Shown here one piece after another: positions 16,496 to 23,969 of a DNA stretch of 34,740 nt; position 1 is the first letter of the stretch, and each line of letters begins with the position of its first letter. Below the pieces are notes generated by a model. It saw only the letters and a program-made list of their open reading frames with translations, was not told the origin of the DNA and made no database searches. The position numbers and the translations under genes are program-made. Source of the stretch: Caballeronia calidae (GTDB lineage Bacteria; Pseudomonadota; Gammaproteobacteria; Burkholderiales; Burkholderiaceae); contig NZ_FCOX02000067.1 in the NCBI RefSeq assembly GCF_900044055.2, positions 1 through 34,740 on the forward strand, written 5' to 3'.

Positions 16496-17593
16496 TTAGA
16501 ACTTCGCGCGGAGGCCGACGCCGAAGGTATCGCCCGTCGACATGCTCGTGTACTTGTCGTTCAGGTACGCGGCGTAGACGTCGGTGCGCTTCGAGAGCGG
16601 ATAGTCGTAGCCGACCGCCCAGCTCTTGTGCGTCTGGTCGAGGCCGCCGTTGCTGCGCGAGTACGCGTACGACGCCATCACCGTGCCCGGGCCGAGCGGC
16701 ACGGTCACGCCGCCTTGTCCGGTGTTGACGTGGAACGAAGTCGGCTCGATGTCGTTCTTGGTGTACATGTACTGCGCGAAAAACTTGACGTACTTCAGGT
16801 CGTACGATGCGCCCAGTTGCGCGACGCTCTGGCTCTTGTAGCCCGGCACGAAGTTGGTGAGGTCGCCCGGCGTGTTGTTGAAGTTCACGTACTGGTAGAC
16901 GCCGGTCGCCGCGAACGGGCCGTGGAAGTACAGGAACTGCGCGCTCCACTTCTTCGAGCGGCCATCGCCCGCGTTGTTGCCGAACGAGTACATCGCGCTG
17001 CCCGACAGCCCGTTGAAGTCCGGCGACGTGTACTGCACCGAGTTGTTCCAGCCCGAATCGCCGACCACGCCCTGATCCGTCGTGTACGTCGGGAACGTGC
17101 CCTGGCCGAGGAACACGTGGTAGACCATCGGCGAGAAGACGTAGGAATCGACGAACGGATTGAAGAGAATCGTCGAGACGAAGAGTTGCGTGGTCAGGCG
17201 GCCCGCCGTGAACGTGCCGATCGGACCTTGAATGCCAACGTACGCATTACGCGCGAAGAAGGTGTCGCCCTGGAAGCGTCCGTACTGGCCGTTCTGCGCG
17301 CGGAAGAAGCTTTCCAACGTGAAGATGGCCTTGTAGCCGCCGCCCAGATCCTCGGCACCCTTCATGCCCCAGTACGAGGTCGACATGCCGCCGCCGCTCA
17401 CGTTCCATGCGCGATCGCCGCCGGGGAATTTCTGCGCGCCGACCCATTCGTCGACCTGACCGTAAAGCGAAACGCTCGACTGCGCGTGTGCCGCCCCCGC
17501 GGCGAAGAGGCCCAGCATCGCTGCGGCAACTGCGGTGGCCTTTACCGTTGCTTTCACCGTAGTCTTCGGCGCACGGTTGACGGTTGACTTCAT
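16496..17593 (-). CDS. Gram-negative trimeric porin, Burkholderia OmpC-like (365 aa)
   Basis: This outer-membrane beta-barrel forms a passive pore. A long signal peptide (MKSTVNRAPK, then AAAMLGLFAAGAAHA) is cleaved after residue 37. The mature protein starts QSSVSLYGQVDEWVG, the usual first strand of Burkholderia porins. Typical strand patterns follow (FLGQGTFPTY, GSAMYSFGN, VPLGPGTVMASYAYSRS). The protein ends GLRAKF with the C-terminal Phe needed for barrel assembly. The start at 17593 has an AGGAGAG site; the frame reading further upstream lacks a signal sequence. A TTGACC on the minus strand at 17730-17735 might be its -35 element. Confidence 0.93.
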   Translation of the reverse strand: MKSTVNRAPKTTVKATVKATAVAAAMLGLFAAGAAHAQSSVSLYGQVDEWVGAQKFPGGDRAWNVSGGGMSTSYWGMKGAEDLGGGYKAIFTLESFFRAQNGQYGRFQGDTFFARNAYVGIQGPIGTFTAGRLTTQLFVSTILFNPFVDSYVFSPMVYHVFLGQGTFPTYTTDQGVVGDSGWNNSVQYTSPDFNGLSGSAMYSFGNNAGDGRSKKWSAQFLYFHGPFAATGVYQYVNFNNTPGDLTNFVPGYKSQSVAQLGASYDLKYVKFFAQYMYTKNDIEPTSFHVNTGQGGVTVPLGPGTVMASYAYSRSNGGLDQTHKSWAVGYDYPLSKRTDVYAAYLNDKYTSMSTGDTFGVGLRAKF

Positions 17594-18095
17594 GAACTCT
17601 CCTGACTTTGTCGAAAATTGAAAGCTTGGCGGGCGAGGAGCGTTGCACTCGCCTCGTCTGACCGCATGGGTAGATGGGCGAGAGAGGCATCGCGTGTGGA
17701 GCGGCACCATCTTTACGGACCATTTTTCCGGTCAAAAATGTTTTTGGTTATTGCGGGTATAGCGGTTCGAATACTTCTGGCCGGCCTCGAATACAGGACA
17801 GCCCGCCTCATTTCGCACGCGCGGCTGACGGTGCGATGATCCGCGCGGCGCGCAGCGAGTCTGGGCGCGCTTTTGCGGGCGCCGAAAGGCACTTGAAATA
17901 AAAGAAGAATGTGATTTACCCGCGCAGGGCGCATTGTCCGCGCGCGGAAAAAAGAGCGAAATATCGGAGAGAAAATCGATGCGTAACTGTGGCGAGATTA
18001 CGTCATCGTGACAGCGGAACTAGACGCGCCAATGGATTTGCGTTCCGCGCGGAAGGTGGCGCAGAAGGGCGTCCGTTGCTATCGAGGCGGAAAGA
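17594..18095. other. Intergenic region upstream of the porin gene
   Basis: No gene is supported in these 502 bases. The part nearest the porin probably holds its promoter and a long leader. A minus-strand TTGACC lies at 17730-17735 inside the small inverted repeat GACC/GGTC, but no matching -10 is clear. The open frames here are short, Arg-rich and lack ribosome sites. Confidence 0.4.
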
Positions 18096-18464
18096 TCAGT
18101 TGCGGTAATTGCCGTTGGCCGGCGCGCGGCCATCGTCCGACGGGCGCCCGGGCGGGCGCGGGAGGCTGCGCTCTTCGTTGTAGCGCGTGATATCGGCGCG
18201 GATGGAACCCGAAGCGCGCATGGGAACGCCCTGTTCGGCGCGCGGAACCGGACGAACCTCGGCGCTCACGGGCGTCAAACCGTCTTTCGCGGCGACAGGC
18301 GTGTAGTGCAACGATTGCCTGCTGGTGGCGGAGTCGCTGAACACCGCCGACGACAGCCACTCGGCGCGGGGCCCCGCAAGCGCGAGCGAACCGGCCACCG
18401 CCAGTGCGCCGAGCGCAGCGGATGCGAAAAGCCGAGTCGTCTTGCGAAAGCCAGTGAGCGCCAT
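18096..18464 (-). CDS. Small exported protein of unknown function (122 aa)
   Basis: From the ATG at 18464 the protein starts MALTGFRKTTRLFASAALG, a basic segment followed by a hydrophobic stretch and a likely signal-peptidase site near LALAGPRAEW. The mature part is polar and Pro/Arg-rich, with ASGSIRADITRYNEERSLP near the end. The D-I-T-R-Y-N-E-E-R phrase resembles small exported proteins of Burkholderia, but I cannot name a family. Only a weak AGGCAG ribosome site precedes it; a GTG start at 18515 would add 17 residues before the signal-like part. It has no partner gene beside it. Confidence 0.6.
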   Translation of the reverse strand: MALTGFRKTTRLFASAALGALAVAGSLALAGPRAEWLSSAVFSDSATSRQSLHYTPVAAKDGLTPVSAEVRPVPRAEQGVPMRASGSIRADITRYNEERSLPRPPGRPSDDGRAPANGNYRN

Positions 18465-18974
18465 GTCGAAACTGCCTACGTCCGACCCTATTCTCGTCCG
18501 AGGCGTCGAAAGCACAAGCTAACGTTCCATGCGGACAACCGGCCGTAGTCGGAACATCCGGGTCATGACATCGAATTGATGCAAAAACCCGCCAACCGGT
18601 GTATCCAACAATTTATTTCGCGTCGCGACGGCAGTCGAGCCAAAAAGTGTTATGCCTGCTCGATGGTTGTAACACCATGTTACGTCAGAGTTTTTCGCCC
18701 TCTGCGACCGTTTCGGACGACCAATCATATGATGTAAAAACATGCTGGACAGACGATTGCGAAGGGCGGCCAAAGCGGCCTGCGCGCGGCCCGATTGTTG
18801 CTCCCACGGCTCCGGTTCGCCGGCAGAACGCTCGCTTTCATGCGCGTCGGTAATCAATGGATCGTGTAAATGAATTTGCCAATTCAATCGCGCACAAGCG
18901 AGAATCATGGTTTTCCTGACTTGACGCTGAAGACGCCGGGCACGCTCGGCATGACCACGCTCGAGACTCTCTGA
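18465..18974. promoter_or_regulatory. Intergenic region with a GTAACA-CCA-TGTTAC inverted repeat
   Basis: The region lies between divergent genes (unknown exported protein on minus, symporter on plus) and holds no supported gene. A perfect inverted repeat GTAACA-CCA-TGTTAC occupies 18669-18683, and a 10-bp palindrome ATCATATGAT lies at 18724-18733. Both sit in locally AT-rich DNA, as expected for a control region. No -10/-35 pair could be chosen with confidence. An 84-codon plus-strand frame at 18599-18853 has no family resemblance and was not called. Confidence 0.4.
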
Positions 18975-19994
18975 ATGGCACGGCCCAAATTTCTTCCCGA
19001 TAACTTCACGCTGGCGCTCGTCGGCACTGTCATCATTGCGAGCGTCTTGCCCTGCCGCGGCGGCGTGGCGGTGGCATTCAACTGGATCACCGATATCGCC
19101 ATCGGCCTGCTGTTCTTCCTGCATGGCGCTAAACTTTCGCGCGAGGCGATCGTTGCCGGCGCGACGCATTGGCGGCTGCATCTCATCGTCCTTTTGAGCA
19201 CGTTCGCGCTGTTCCCGCTGCTCGGCGTCGTTCTGAAGCCGGTGCTCACGCCGCTCGTCACGCCCGCGCTCTACACCGGCATCCTGTTCCTTTGCACGCT
19301 GCCATCCACGGTGCAATCGTCGATCGCGTTCACGTCGATGGCGAAGGGCAATGTGCCCGCGGCCGTGTGCAGCGCGTCCGCGTCGAGCCTGCTCGGCATT
19401 TTCATCACGCCGGCGCTCGTCGGGCTCGTCGTGAGCAATCACGGCGCGACGACCGGATCGCCGTGGCATACGGTCGGCAACATCACGCTGCAACTGCTCG
19501 TGCCGTTCATTGCCGGGCAACTGTTGCGGCCGGCTATCGGCAAATGGATCGACAAGCACCGCGCGATGCTCAAGTTCGTCGATCAGGGCTCGATTCTGCT
19601 CGTGGTGTACGTGGCATTCAGCGAGGCCGTGAACGAAGGCATCTGGCATTCGATCTCGCTCTCGACGCTCGCCGGCCTGCTCGCGGTCAATATCCTGCTG
19701 CTGGCAGCCGCGCTGTTCCTCACCGCGTTCACGGCGAAGCGCCTCGGCTTTTCCCGCGCGGACCAGATCACGATCATCTTCTGCGGGTCGAAGAAGAGCC
19801 TCGCCTCGGGCATCCCCATGGCGAAGGTAATCTTCGCGTCGCACGCGGTGGGCGCGGTCGTGCTGCCGCTCATGCTGTTCCATCAGATCCAGCTCATGGT
19901 CTGCGCCGTGCTCGCGCAGCGCTGGGGTGCGCGCAAGACCGCGCCCGAACCTGCGCGCGAAGGCAAGAATGTCGGCGCTCCGGCGCGCCGCTGA
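18975..19994 (+). CDS. Bile acid:sodium symporter family membrane protein, YfeH/SLC10A7-like (339 aa)
   Basis: This inner-membrane protein has about ten hydrophobic segments, for example IAIGLLFFLHGAKLSREAI, LIVLLSTFALFPLLGVVLK and LAVNILLLAAALFLTAF. The family signatures FFLHGAKLSRE, CTLPSTVQSSIAFTSMAKGN and FCGSKKSLASGIPMA place it in the SBF-like group with E. coli YfeH and eukaryotic SLC10A7. The transported substrate is unknown; several members act on organic anions with Na+. Only a weak ribosome site is seen before the ATG. It appears monocistronic, with a terminator about 60 bases after the stop. Confidence 0.88.
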   Translation: MARPKFLPDNFTLALVGTVIIASVLPCRGGVAVAFNWITDIAIGLLFFLHGAKLSREAIVAGATHWRLHLIVLLSTFALFPLLGVVLKPVLTPLVTPALYTGILFLCTLPSTVQSSIAFTSMAKGNVPAAVCSASASSLLGIFITPALVGLVVSNHGATTGSPWHTVGNITLQLLVPFIAGQLLRPAIGKWIDKHRAMLKFVDQGSILLVVYVAFSEAVNEGIWHSISLSTLAGLLAVNILLLAAALFLTAFTAKRLGFSRADQITIIFCGSKKSLASGIPMAKVIFASHAVGAVVLPLMLFHQIQLMVCAVLAQRWGARKTAPEPAREGKNVGAPARR

Positions 19995-20054
19995 CTCGCG
20001 CTTCCTCGCGAGCGGCATCGGCTGCTTCATCGTCGCTTTTCCTCCTCTCCAATG

Positions 20055-20077
20055 AAGGCCGCCATGCGCGGCCTTTT
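20055..20077 (+). terminator. Rho-independent terminator after the symporter gene
   Basis: The stem AAGGCCGC (20055-20062) pairs with GCGGCCTT (20068-20075) across loop CATGC, with TTTT at 20074-20077. Confidence 0.8.
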
Positions 20078-20109
20078 CGCCATTTGATCCCGGCCGCGCG
20101 CCGGCGTCG

Positions 20110-20212
20110 ATTCGGCCGAATGGCATAAGCCAGAAAATCTGACTACTCGCATCGAATTTCGGACGCACGCTGCTACACGTCCGACGCTTCGGCCTATGCC
20201 ATTGGGCCGAAT
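20110..20212 (+). promoter_or_regulatory. Two copies of an ATTCGGCCGAAT-type box upstream of the flavoprotein-deacetylase-methyltransferase operon
   Basis: The perfect 12-bp palindrome ATTCGGCCGAAT lies at 20110-20121, and a copy with one change, ATTGGGCCGAAT, at 20201-20212, 91 bases apart. The flanks also correspond in inverted orientation: 20111-20131 against 20191-20211, with 19 of 21 bases matching. The pair lies 110-210 bases before the first operon gene and after the symporter terminator, so these look like paired operator sites for an unidentified dimeric regulator. No regulator gene adjoins the operon except the LacI gene downstream. Confidence 0.5.
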
Positions 20213-20320
20213 GGCGCCCGGGCATGTGCCTTGCCACACTATCGTTCAGAACCGTGCAGAAACGGACATAGGACGAACCATGCGGACACATCCCGCCAGC
20301 CATCCATCGCGGAAGAAGAA

Positions 20321-21358
20321 ATGAACGACGTCGAACCACAGGCGACAGCTTCCGCCCTGCGCGGCTTTCTCGGCGAGCTTCAGTTTCAGCGCGGCAACGC
20401 GCCGGACACAGGGCGCGCGCTGCACGCACTGATCGCGGCGGGCCTGGACCGCCTGCCCTTGCCGGGCCGTGGCAACACCTCCGAGCGTTGGCGCGCGCTC
20501 GGCGCGGTGGCCGCGTTCGACCTGTCGCTCGTCAAGCTGTACGAAGGCCATACCGATGCCCTCGCGATCCTCGCCGAGCTCGATGCCGATCGGCAGAACG
20601 AGAACAGCGCGTGGGCCGTGTGGGCCGCCGAGCCACCGAACGCGCGGCTGTCGGCGCTGCGCGGCATCGATACGCACGGCGTGCTGCTCCACGGCACGAA
20701 GGCGTGGTGCTCCGGTGCGGCGTCGGTCACGCACGCGCTGGTGACGGCCTGGAACGAACGTGACGAACCGGTGCTTGCCGCCGTCGACTTGAAACAGCAA
20801 GGCGTGCAGATCACCGATGCCGGCTGGCACGCAGTGGGCATGCACGCGAGCGCGAGCGTCGATGTGCGTTTCGAGCACGTGCCCGCGCGGCTGATCGGGC
20901 CGCCGCGCGGGTATCTGGAACGTCCCGGTTTCTGGCAGGGCGGCGCGGGGATCGCCGCGTGCTGGTTTGGCGCGGCGGCGGCCATCGCGGCGTTCGTCGC
21001 ACGCGACGCAAGACATCGCGCGGGCCCGCACAAGCTCGCACATCTCGGCGCCATCGACACGACGCTGTGCGCCACGGCCGCCTTGCTGCGCGAGACGGCC
21101 GCGTTCATTGACCGCGAGCCGCACGCCGATGCGATGACGCACGTTATGCGCGCACGGCTCGCGGCGGAGCATGCGGCCGCCCTCGTCGTCGAGCGCGCGG
21201 GCCGTGCGCTGGGCGCGGGCCCGCTCTGCCGCGACGCGCATTTCGCCCAACTCATGGCCGATCTGCCGGTATTCATTCGACAAAGCCACGCGGAGCGCGA
21301 CGAAGCGTCGCTGGCCGAGCGCGTCATCGAGGAGGAATCGACTTCATGGCAAGTGTGA
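20321..21358 (+). CDS. Acyl-CoA-dehydrogenase-like flavoprotein, divergent (345 aa)
   Basis: The fold is suggested by a helical N-terminus, AAFDLSLVKLYEGHTDALAI at about residues 64-83, the beta-domain stretch GTKAWCSGAASVTHALVTA (125-143), and the strand VDVRFEHVPARLIG (180-193). A helical C-terminal bundle ends in CRDAHFAQLMADLPVFIRQS. At 345 residues it is shorter than the usual 380-400. I cannot identify the catalytic glutamate of true dehydrogenases, so it may instead act as a flavin oxygenase of the DszC type or on an unusual substrate. The start at 20321 follows GGAAGAAGAA. It overlaps the PIG-L gene by 13 bases. Confidence 0.75.
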   Translation: MNDVEPQATASALRGFLGELQFQRGNAPDTGRALHALIAAGLDRLPLPGRGNTSERWRALGAVAAFDLSLVKLYEGHTDALAILAELDADRQNENSAWAVWAAEPPNARLSALRGIDTHGVLLHGTKAWCSGAASVTHALVTAWNERDEPVLAAVDLKQQGVQITDAGWHAVGMHASASVDVRFEHVPARLIGPPRGYLERPGFWQGGAGIAACWFGAAAAIAAFVARDARHRAGPHKLAHLGAIDTTLCATAALLRETAAFIDREPHADAMTHVMRARLAAEHAAALVVERAGRALGAGPLCRDAHFAQLMADLPVFIRQSHAERDEASLAERVIEEESTSWQV

Positions 21359-22137
21359 GCACGCGAGGGCCGACAGAACAAACGGCCATCGACCGCGCGA
21401 TCCTGGGCGAAGGCACACCCGAAGCGGCGTGGCAGGGATGGGCGCGCCTCAATGCGCTGCCCGAGGTCGAGCCCGCCGAACTGGTGCCGTTCGGCGGCCG
21501 GGCTGTCGTAGTTGCGCCACACCCCGACGACGAAGTGCTCGGCACCGGAGGGCTGCTCGCCCGTCTCTCGCAGATCAGCCGGAACATACTCATCATCGCC
21601 GTGACGGACGGCACCGCGAGCCACCCGCATTCTCCCGAATGGCCCCCGGAGCGCCTTGCACGCGTGCGTCCGCAGGAAACGCGCGCCGCGCTGCAGCGCT
21701 TGCATCTGCGCCAGGTGCAGGTGGTCAGGCTCGGTCTGCAGGATGGCGATCCCCGGCGCATCGAATCGAACTTATCAGGATTGCTATCCAGATATCTTCA
21801 GGAGGCGGATATCGTCTTCACGACGTGGCGCTATGATGGACACCCCGATCACGAGGCAGCCGGGCGCGCCGTTCATTTCGCGGCAGAGGCGCTCGAACTG
21901 CCATGCGTCGAAGTGCCGCTCTGGACATGGCACTGGGCCTCGCCTGATGATACGCGCGTGCCATGGAGCCGTGCCCGTCGCATCATCCTCGACGGCGCGA
22001 CGCATGCCCGAAAACTCCGGGCCGTAGAAGCTTTCCGAAGCCAACTCGAACCCGACGCCGCGACCGGCCAGGCGCCAGTACTGCCAGAGCATGTGCTGGC
22101 CAGGCTGACTCGGCCTTTCGAAGTCGTACTCATATGA
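21346..22137 (+). CDS. PIG-L (LmbE-like) family deacetylase (263 aa)
   Basis: The Zn-binding signature VAPHPDDEVLGTGG places His59, Asp61 and Asp62 at the metal and catalytic site, with the third ligand in the later HPDHEAAGRA (His166, His169). Such enzymes remove N-acetyl groups from GlcNAc-containing compounds such as GlcNAc-PI, GlcNAc-inositol or bacillithiol and mycothiol precursors. About 50 extra residues precede the metal motif. The start overlaps the flavoprotein gene and the stop overlaps the methyltransferase gene (ATGA), so the three are probably translated together. The sugar substrate here is unknown. Confidence 0.9.
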   Translation: MASVSTRGPTEQTAIDRAILGEGTPEAAWQGWARLNALPEVEPAELVPFGGRAVVVAPHPDDEVLGTGGLLARLSQISRNILIIAVTDGTASHPHSPEWPPERLARVRPQETRAALQRLHLRQVQVVRLGLQDGDPRRIESNLSGLLSRYLQEADIVFTTWRYDGHPDHEAAGRAVHFAAEALELPCVEVPLWTWHWASPDDTRVPWSRARRIILDGATHARKLRAVEAFRSQLEPDAATGQAPVLPEHVLARLTRPFEVVLI

Positions 22138-22745
22138 ACAACACGAACAGAAACGCTCAGCAGTACTTCGATAGTCTGTATCGAGAAAATGAAGATCCCT
22201 GGAAAATCAGGCAGCGCTGGTATGAGCGGCGCAAGCGCGCGCTCATGCTCGCGTCGCTTCCACACGAGCGTTACACGCGCGCCTACGAGCCCGGCTGCGG
22301 CAACGGCGAGCTGACCGCGCTGCTCGCGCCGCGCTGCGACGAACTCGTCGCGACGGACATCGCCGAGGATGCCGTCGCGCTCACGCGCCAGCGCGTCGCT
22401 CAGTGTCCCAATGTGAAAGTCCAACAGATGCTGCTGCCTGATGTCTGGCCGAGCGGCAAGTTCGATCTCGTCGTGATCAGCGAAATCGGTTACTACCTTG
22501 ACGAACCTCAGCTTTGGCATATCGTCGAGCACATTCACCAGACTTTGTCGCCCGACGGCGCGGTCGTCGCGTGTCATTGGCGCAGGCCGATCGAAGGCTG
22601 GGAGCAAAACGGCGACGAGGTTCACGCGAAGTTGCGCGGCCGCATGAGCATGCCGGTGCTGTGCCATTACTGGGACGACGATCTGGTCCTCGACGTGTGG
22701 ACGGCGGACAAGCGATCCATTCACGATCGCGAAACGGTGGCGTAG
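22134..22745 (+). CDS. NodS-like SAM-dependent methyltransferase (203 aa)
   Basis: The N-terminal part, YFDSLYRENEDPWKIRQRWY then ERRKRALMLASLP, matches the beginning of NodS-type methyltransferases. The SAM-binding motif I is YEPGCGNGELTALL at residues 51-64, followed by LVATDIAEDAV and the motif IV/post region DLVVISEIGYYLDE. In rhizobia NodS N-methylates the deacetylated glucosamine end of Nod factors. Here it follows a PIG-L deacetylase, a similar order of chemistry, though real nod genes are absent. The start overlaps the deacetylase stop. It is the last gene of the overlapped trio. Confidence 0.87.
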   Translation: MNNTNRNAQQYFDSLYRENEDPWKIRQRWYERRKRALMLASLPHERYTRAYEPGCGNGELTALLAPRCDELVATDIAEDAVALTRQRVAQCPNVKVQQMLLPDVWPSGKFDLVVISEIGYYLDEPQLWHIVEHIHQTLSPDGAVVACHWRRPIEGWEQNGDEVHAKLRGRMSMPVLCHYWDDDLVLDVWTADKRSIHDRETVA

Positions 22746-22949
22746 TGTTTTGCGATTTTTTACTAAACAAACAAATCGCAAGAAATGTCATATTAGACAA
22801 GCATCTACTGGTTTTCTCTGAGGCTTTCCGCGCGGCTTTTCGGCTGTTTTACTATACAATCGCCTCGAACAAGCGAACTCGGCAGGCGCGATAAACACAG
22901 CGCCCGTCAGACGAATAGCCGGAACCAGGCGGAGACAGAGACCACCACG
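22746..22949 (+). promoter_or_regulatory. AT-rich promoter region of the LacI regulator, with an inverted repeat
   Basis: TTGCGATTT (22750-22758) and AAATCGCAA (22773-22781) form a perfect 9-bp inverted repeat with a 14-base spacer just after the methyltransferase stop. There is no T-tract after it, so it may be an operator or a weak terminator. A good -10 candidate, TACAAT (within TATACAAT), lies at 22855-22860, about 90 bases before the LacI start; its -35 is poor. Confidence 0.45.
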
Positions 22950-23969
22950 ATGGCCACCACCATTCGCGATGTCGCGCGTGCGGCAAGCGTCTCGATCGGG
23001 ACGGTGTCGCGCGCGCTCAAGAATCAACCGGGCTTGTCCGAGGCAACACGCGTGCGCATCGTCGAAGTCGCGCAGCAGCTCGGCTACGACTCGGGACAGT
23101 TGCGCACGCGCATTCGTCGCGTGACTTTTCTGCTGCATCGGCAGCACAACAATTTCGCCGTCAGCCCATTCTTTTCGCACGTGCTGAACGGCTTCGAGGA
23201 AGCGTGCCGCGAACGGCGCCTCGTGCCGTCCGTGCTCACCGCCGGGCCGACTCACGATCTCGCGCAGCAAATGCGTCTGCATGCGCCCGACGCCATCGCG
23301 GTGGCGGGCTTCGTCGAGCCGGAGCTGCTCGCGCACCTGCATTCGCTCGCGCGGCCTACCGTGCTCATCGACCTGCGCGCGCCGGGTTTCCGTTCAGTCA
23401 ATATCGACAACGTGAAAGGCGCGTCGCTCGCGATGCAGCATCTGTTTGCCCAAGGGCGGCGGCGTATCGCCTTCATCGGCGGCTCGCTGGCGCATTACAG
23501 CATCGCGCAGCGCGCGCTCGGCTATCGCAAGGCGTATTTCGACGCCGGCCTGCTCTTCGATCCGACGCTCGAAATCGTGACGCAGCCGGGCCTGCCCGCC
23601 GATCTCGCCGCCGCCGACGCCATGGAACGCCTGATCGCCGACGCGCGCATGCAATCCAGTCCGCTGCCCGACGCCGTTTTCGCCTATAACGATGCAGCGG
23701 CCCTCGCCGCGATGCGCGTCTGTCTCGCGCACGGGTTGCGCGTACCGGACGACATCGCGTTCGTCGGTTTCGACGACATTCCGGCCGCCGCGCAAAGCAC
23801 GCCGCCGCTCTCGACCGTGACCGTCGACAAGGAAGCGCTCGGGCGCCGCGGCGTCGAGTTGCTGTTGGAAGATCCATCGAGCCCGCCGAGCCAGGCCGAC
23901 ACGCTCGTCGCCGTCAATTTCGTTCCTCGCGCGAGTTCGGGCACGAAACAGGACATCAGCACGCCATGA
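22950..23969 (+). CDS. LacI-family transcriptional regulator (339 aa)
   Basis: The N-terminal helix-turn-helix TIRDVARAASVSIGTVSRAL (residues 4-23) and the hinge-helix region GLSEATRVRIVEVAQQLGY are typical of LacI/GalR repressors. A periplasmic-binding-like effector domain follows, with FSHVLNGFEEAC, RRRIAFIGG, FAYNDAAALAAM and DDIAFVGFDDIP. It likely senses a sugar or sugar phosphate and controls the downstream isomerase and kinase genes. Its stop overlaps the isomerase start (ATGA), so regulator and enzymes form one transcript and the regulator probably controls itself. Confidence 0.95.
   Translation: MATTIRDVARAASVSIGTVSRALKNQPGLSEATRVRIVEVAQQLGYDSGQLRTRIRRVTFLLHRQHNNFAVSPFFSHVLNGFEEACRERRLVPSVLTAGPTHDLAQQMRLHAPDAIAVAGFVEPELLAHLHSLARPTVLIDLRAPGFRSVNIDNVKGASLAMQHLFAQGRRRIAFIGGSLAHYSIAQRALGYRKAYFDAGLLFDPTLEIVTQPGLPADLAAADAMERLIADARMQSSPLPDAVFAYNDAAALAAMRVCLAHGLRVPDDIAFVGFDDIPAAAQSTPPLSTVTVDKEALGRRGVELLLEDPSSPPSQADTLVAVNFVPRASSGTKQDISTP

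Noticed and set aside
18599..18853. 84-codon plus-strand frame upstream of the symporter
   Set aside because: No ribosome site, no recognisable family and mixed composition in a region that looks like control DNA.
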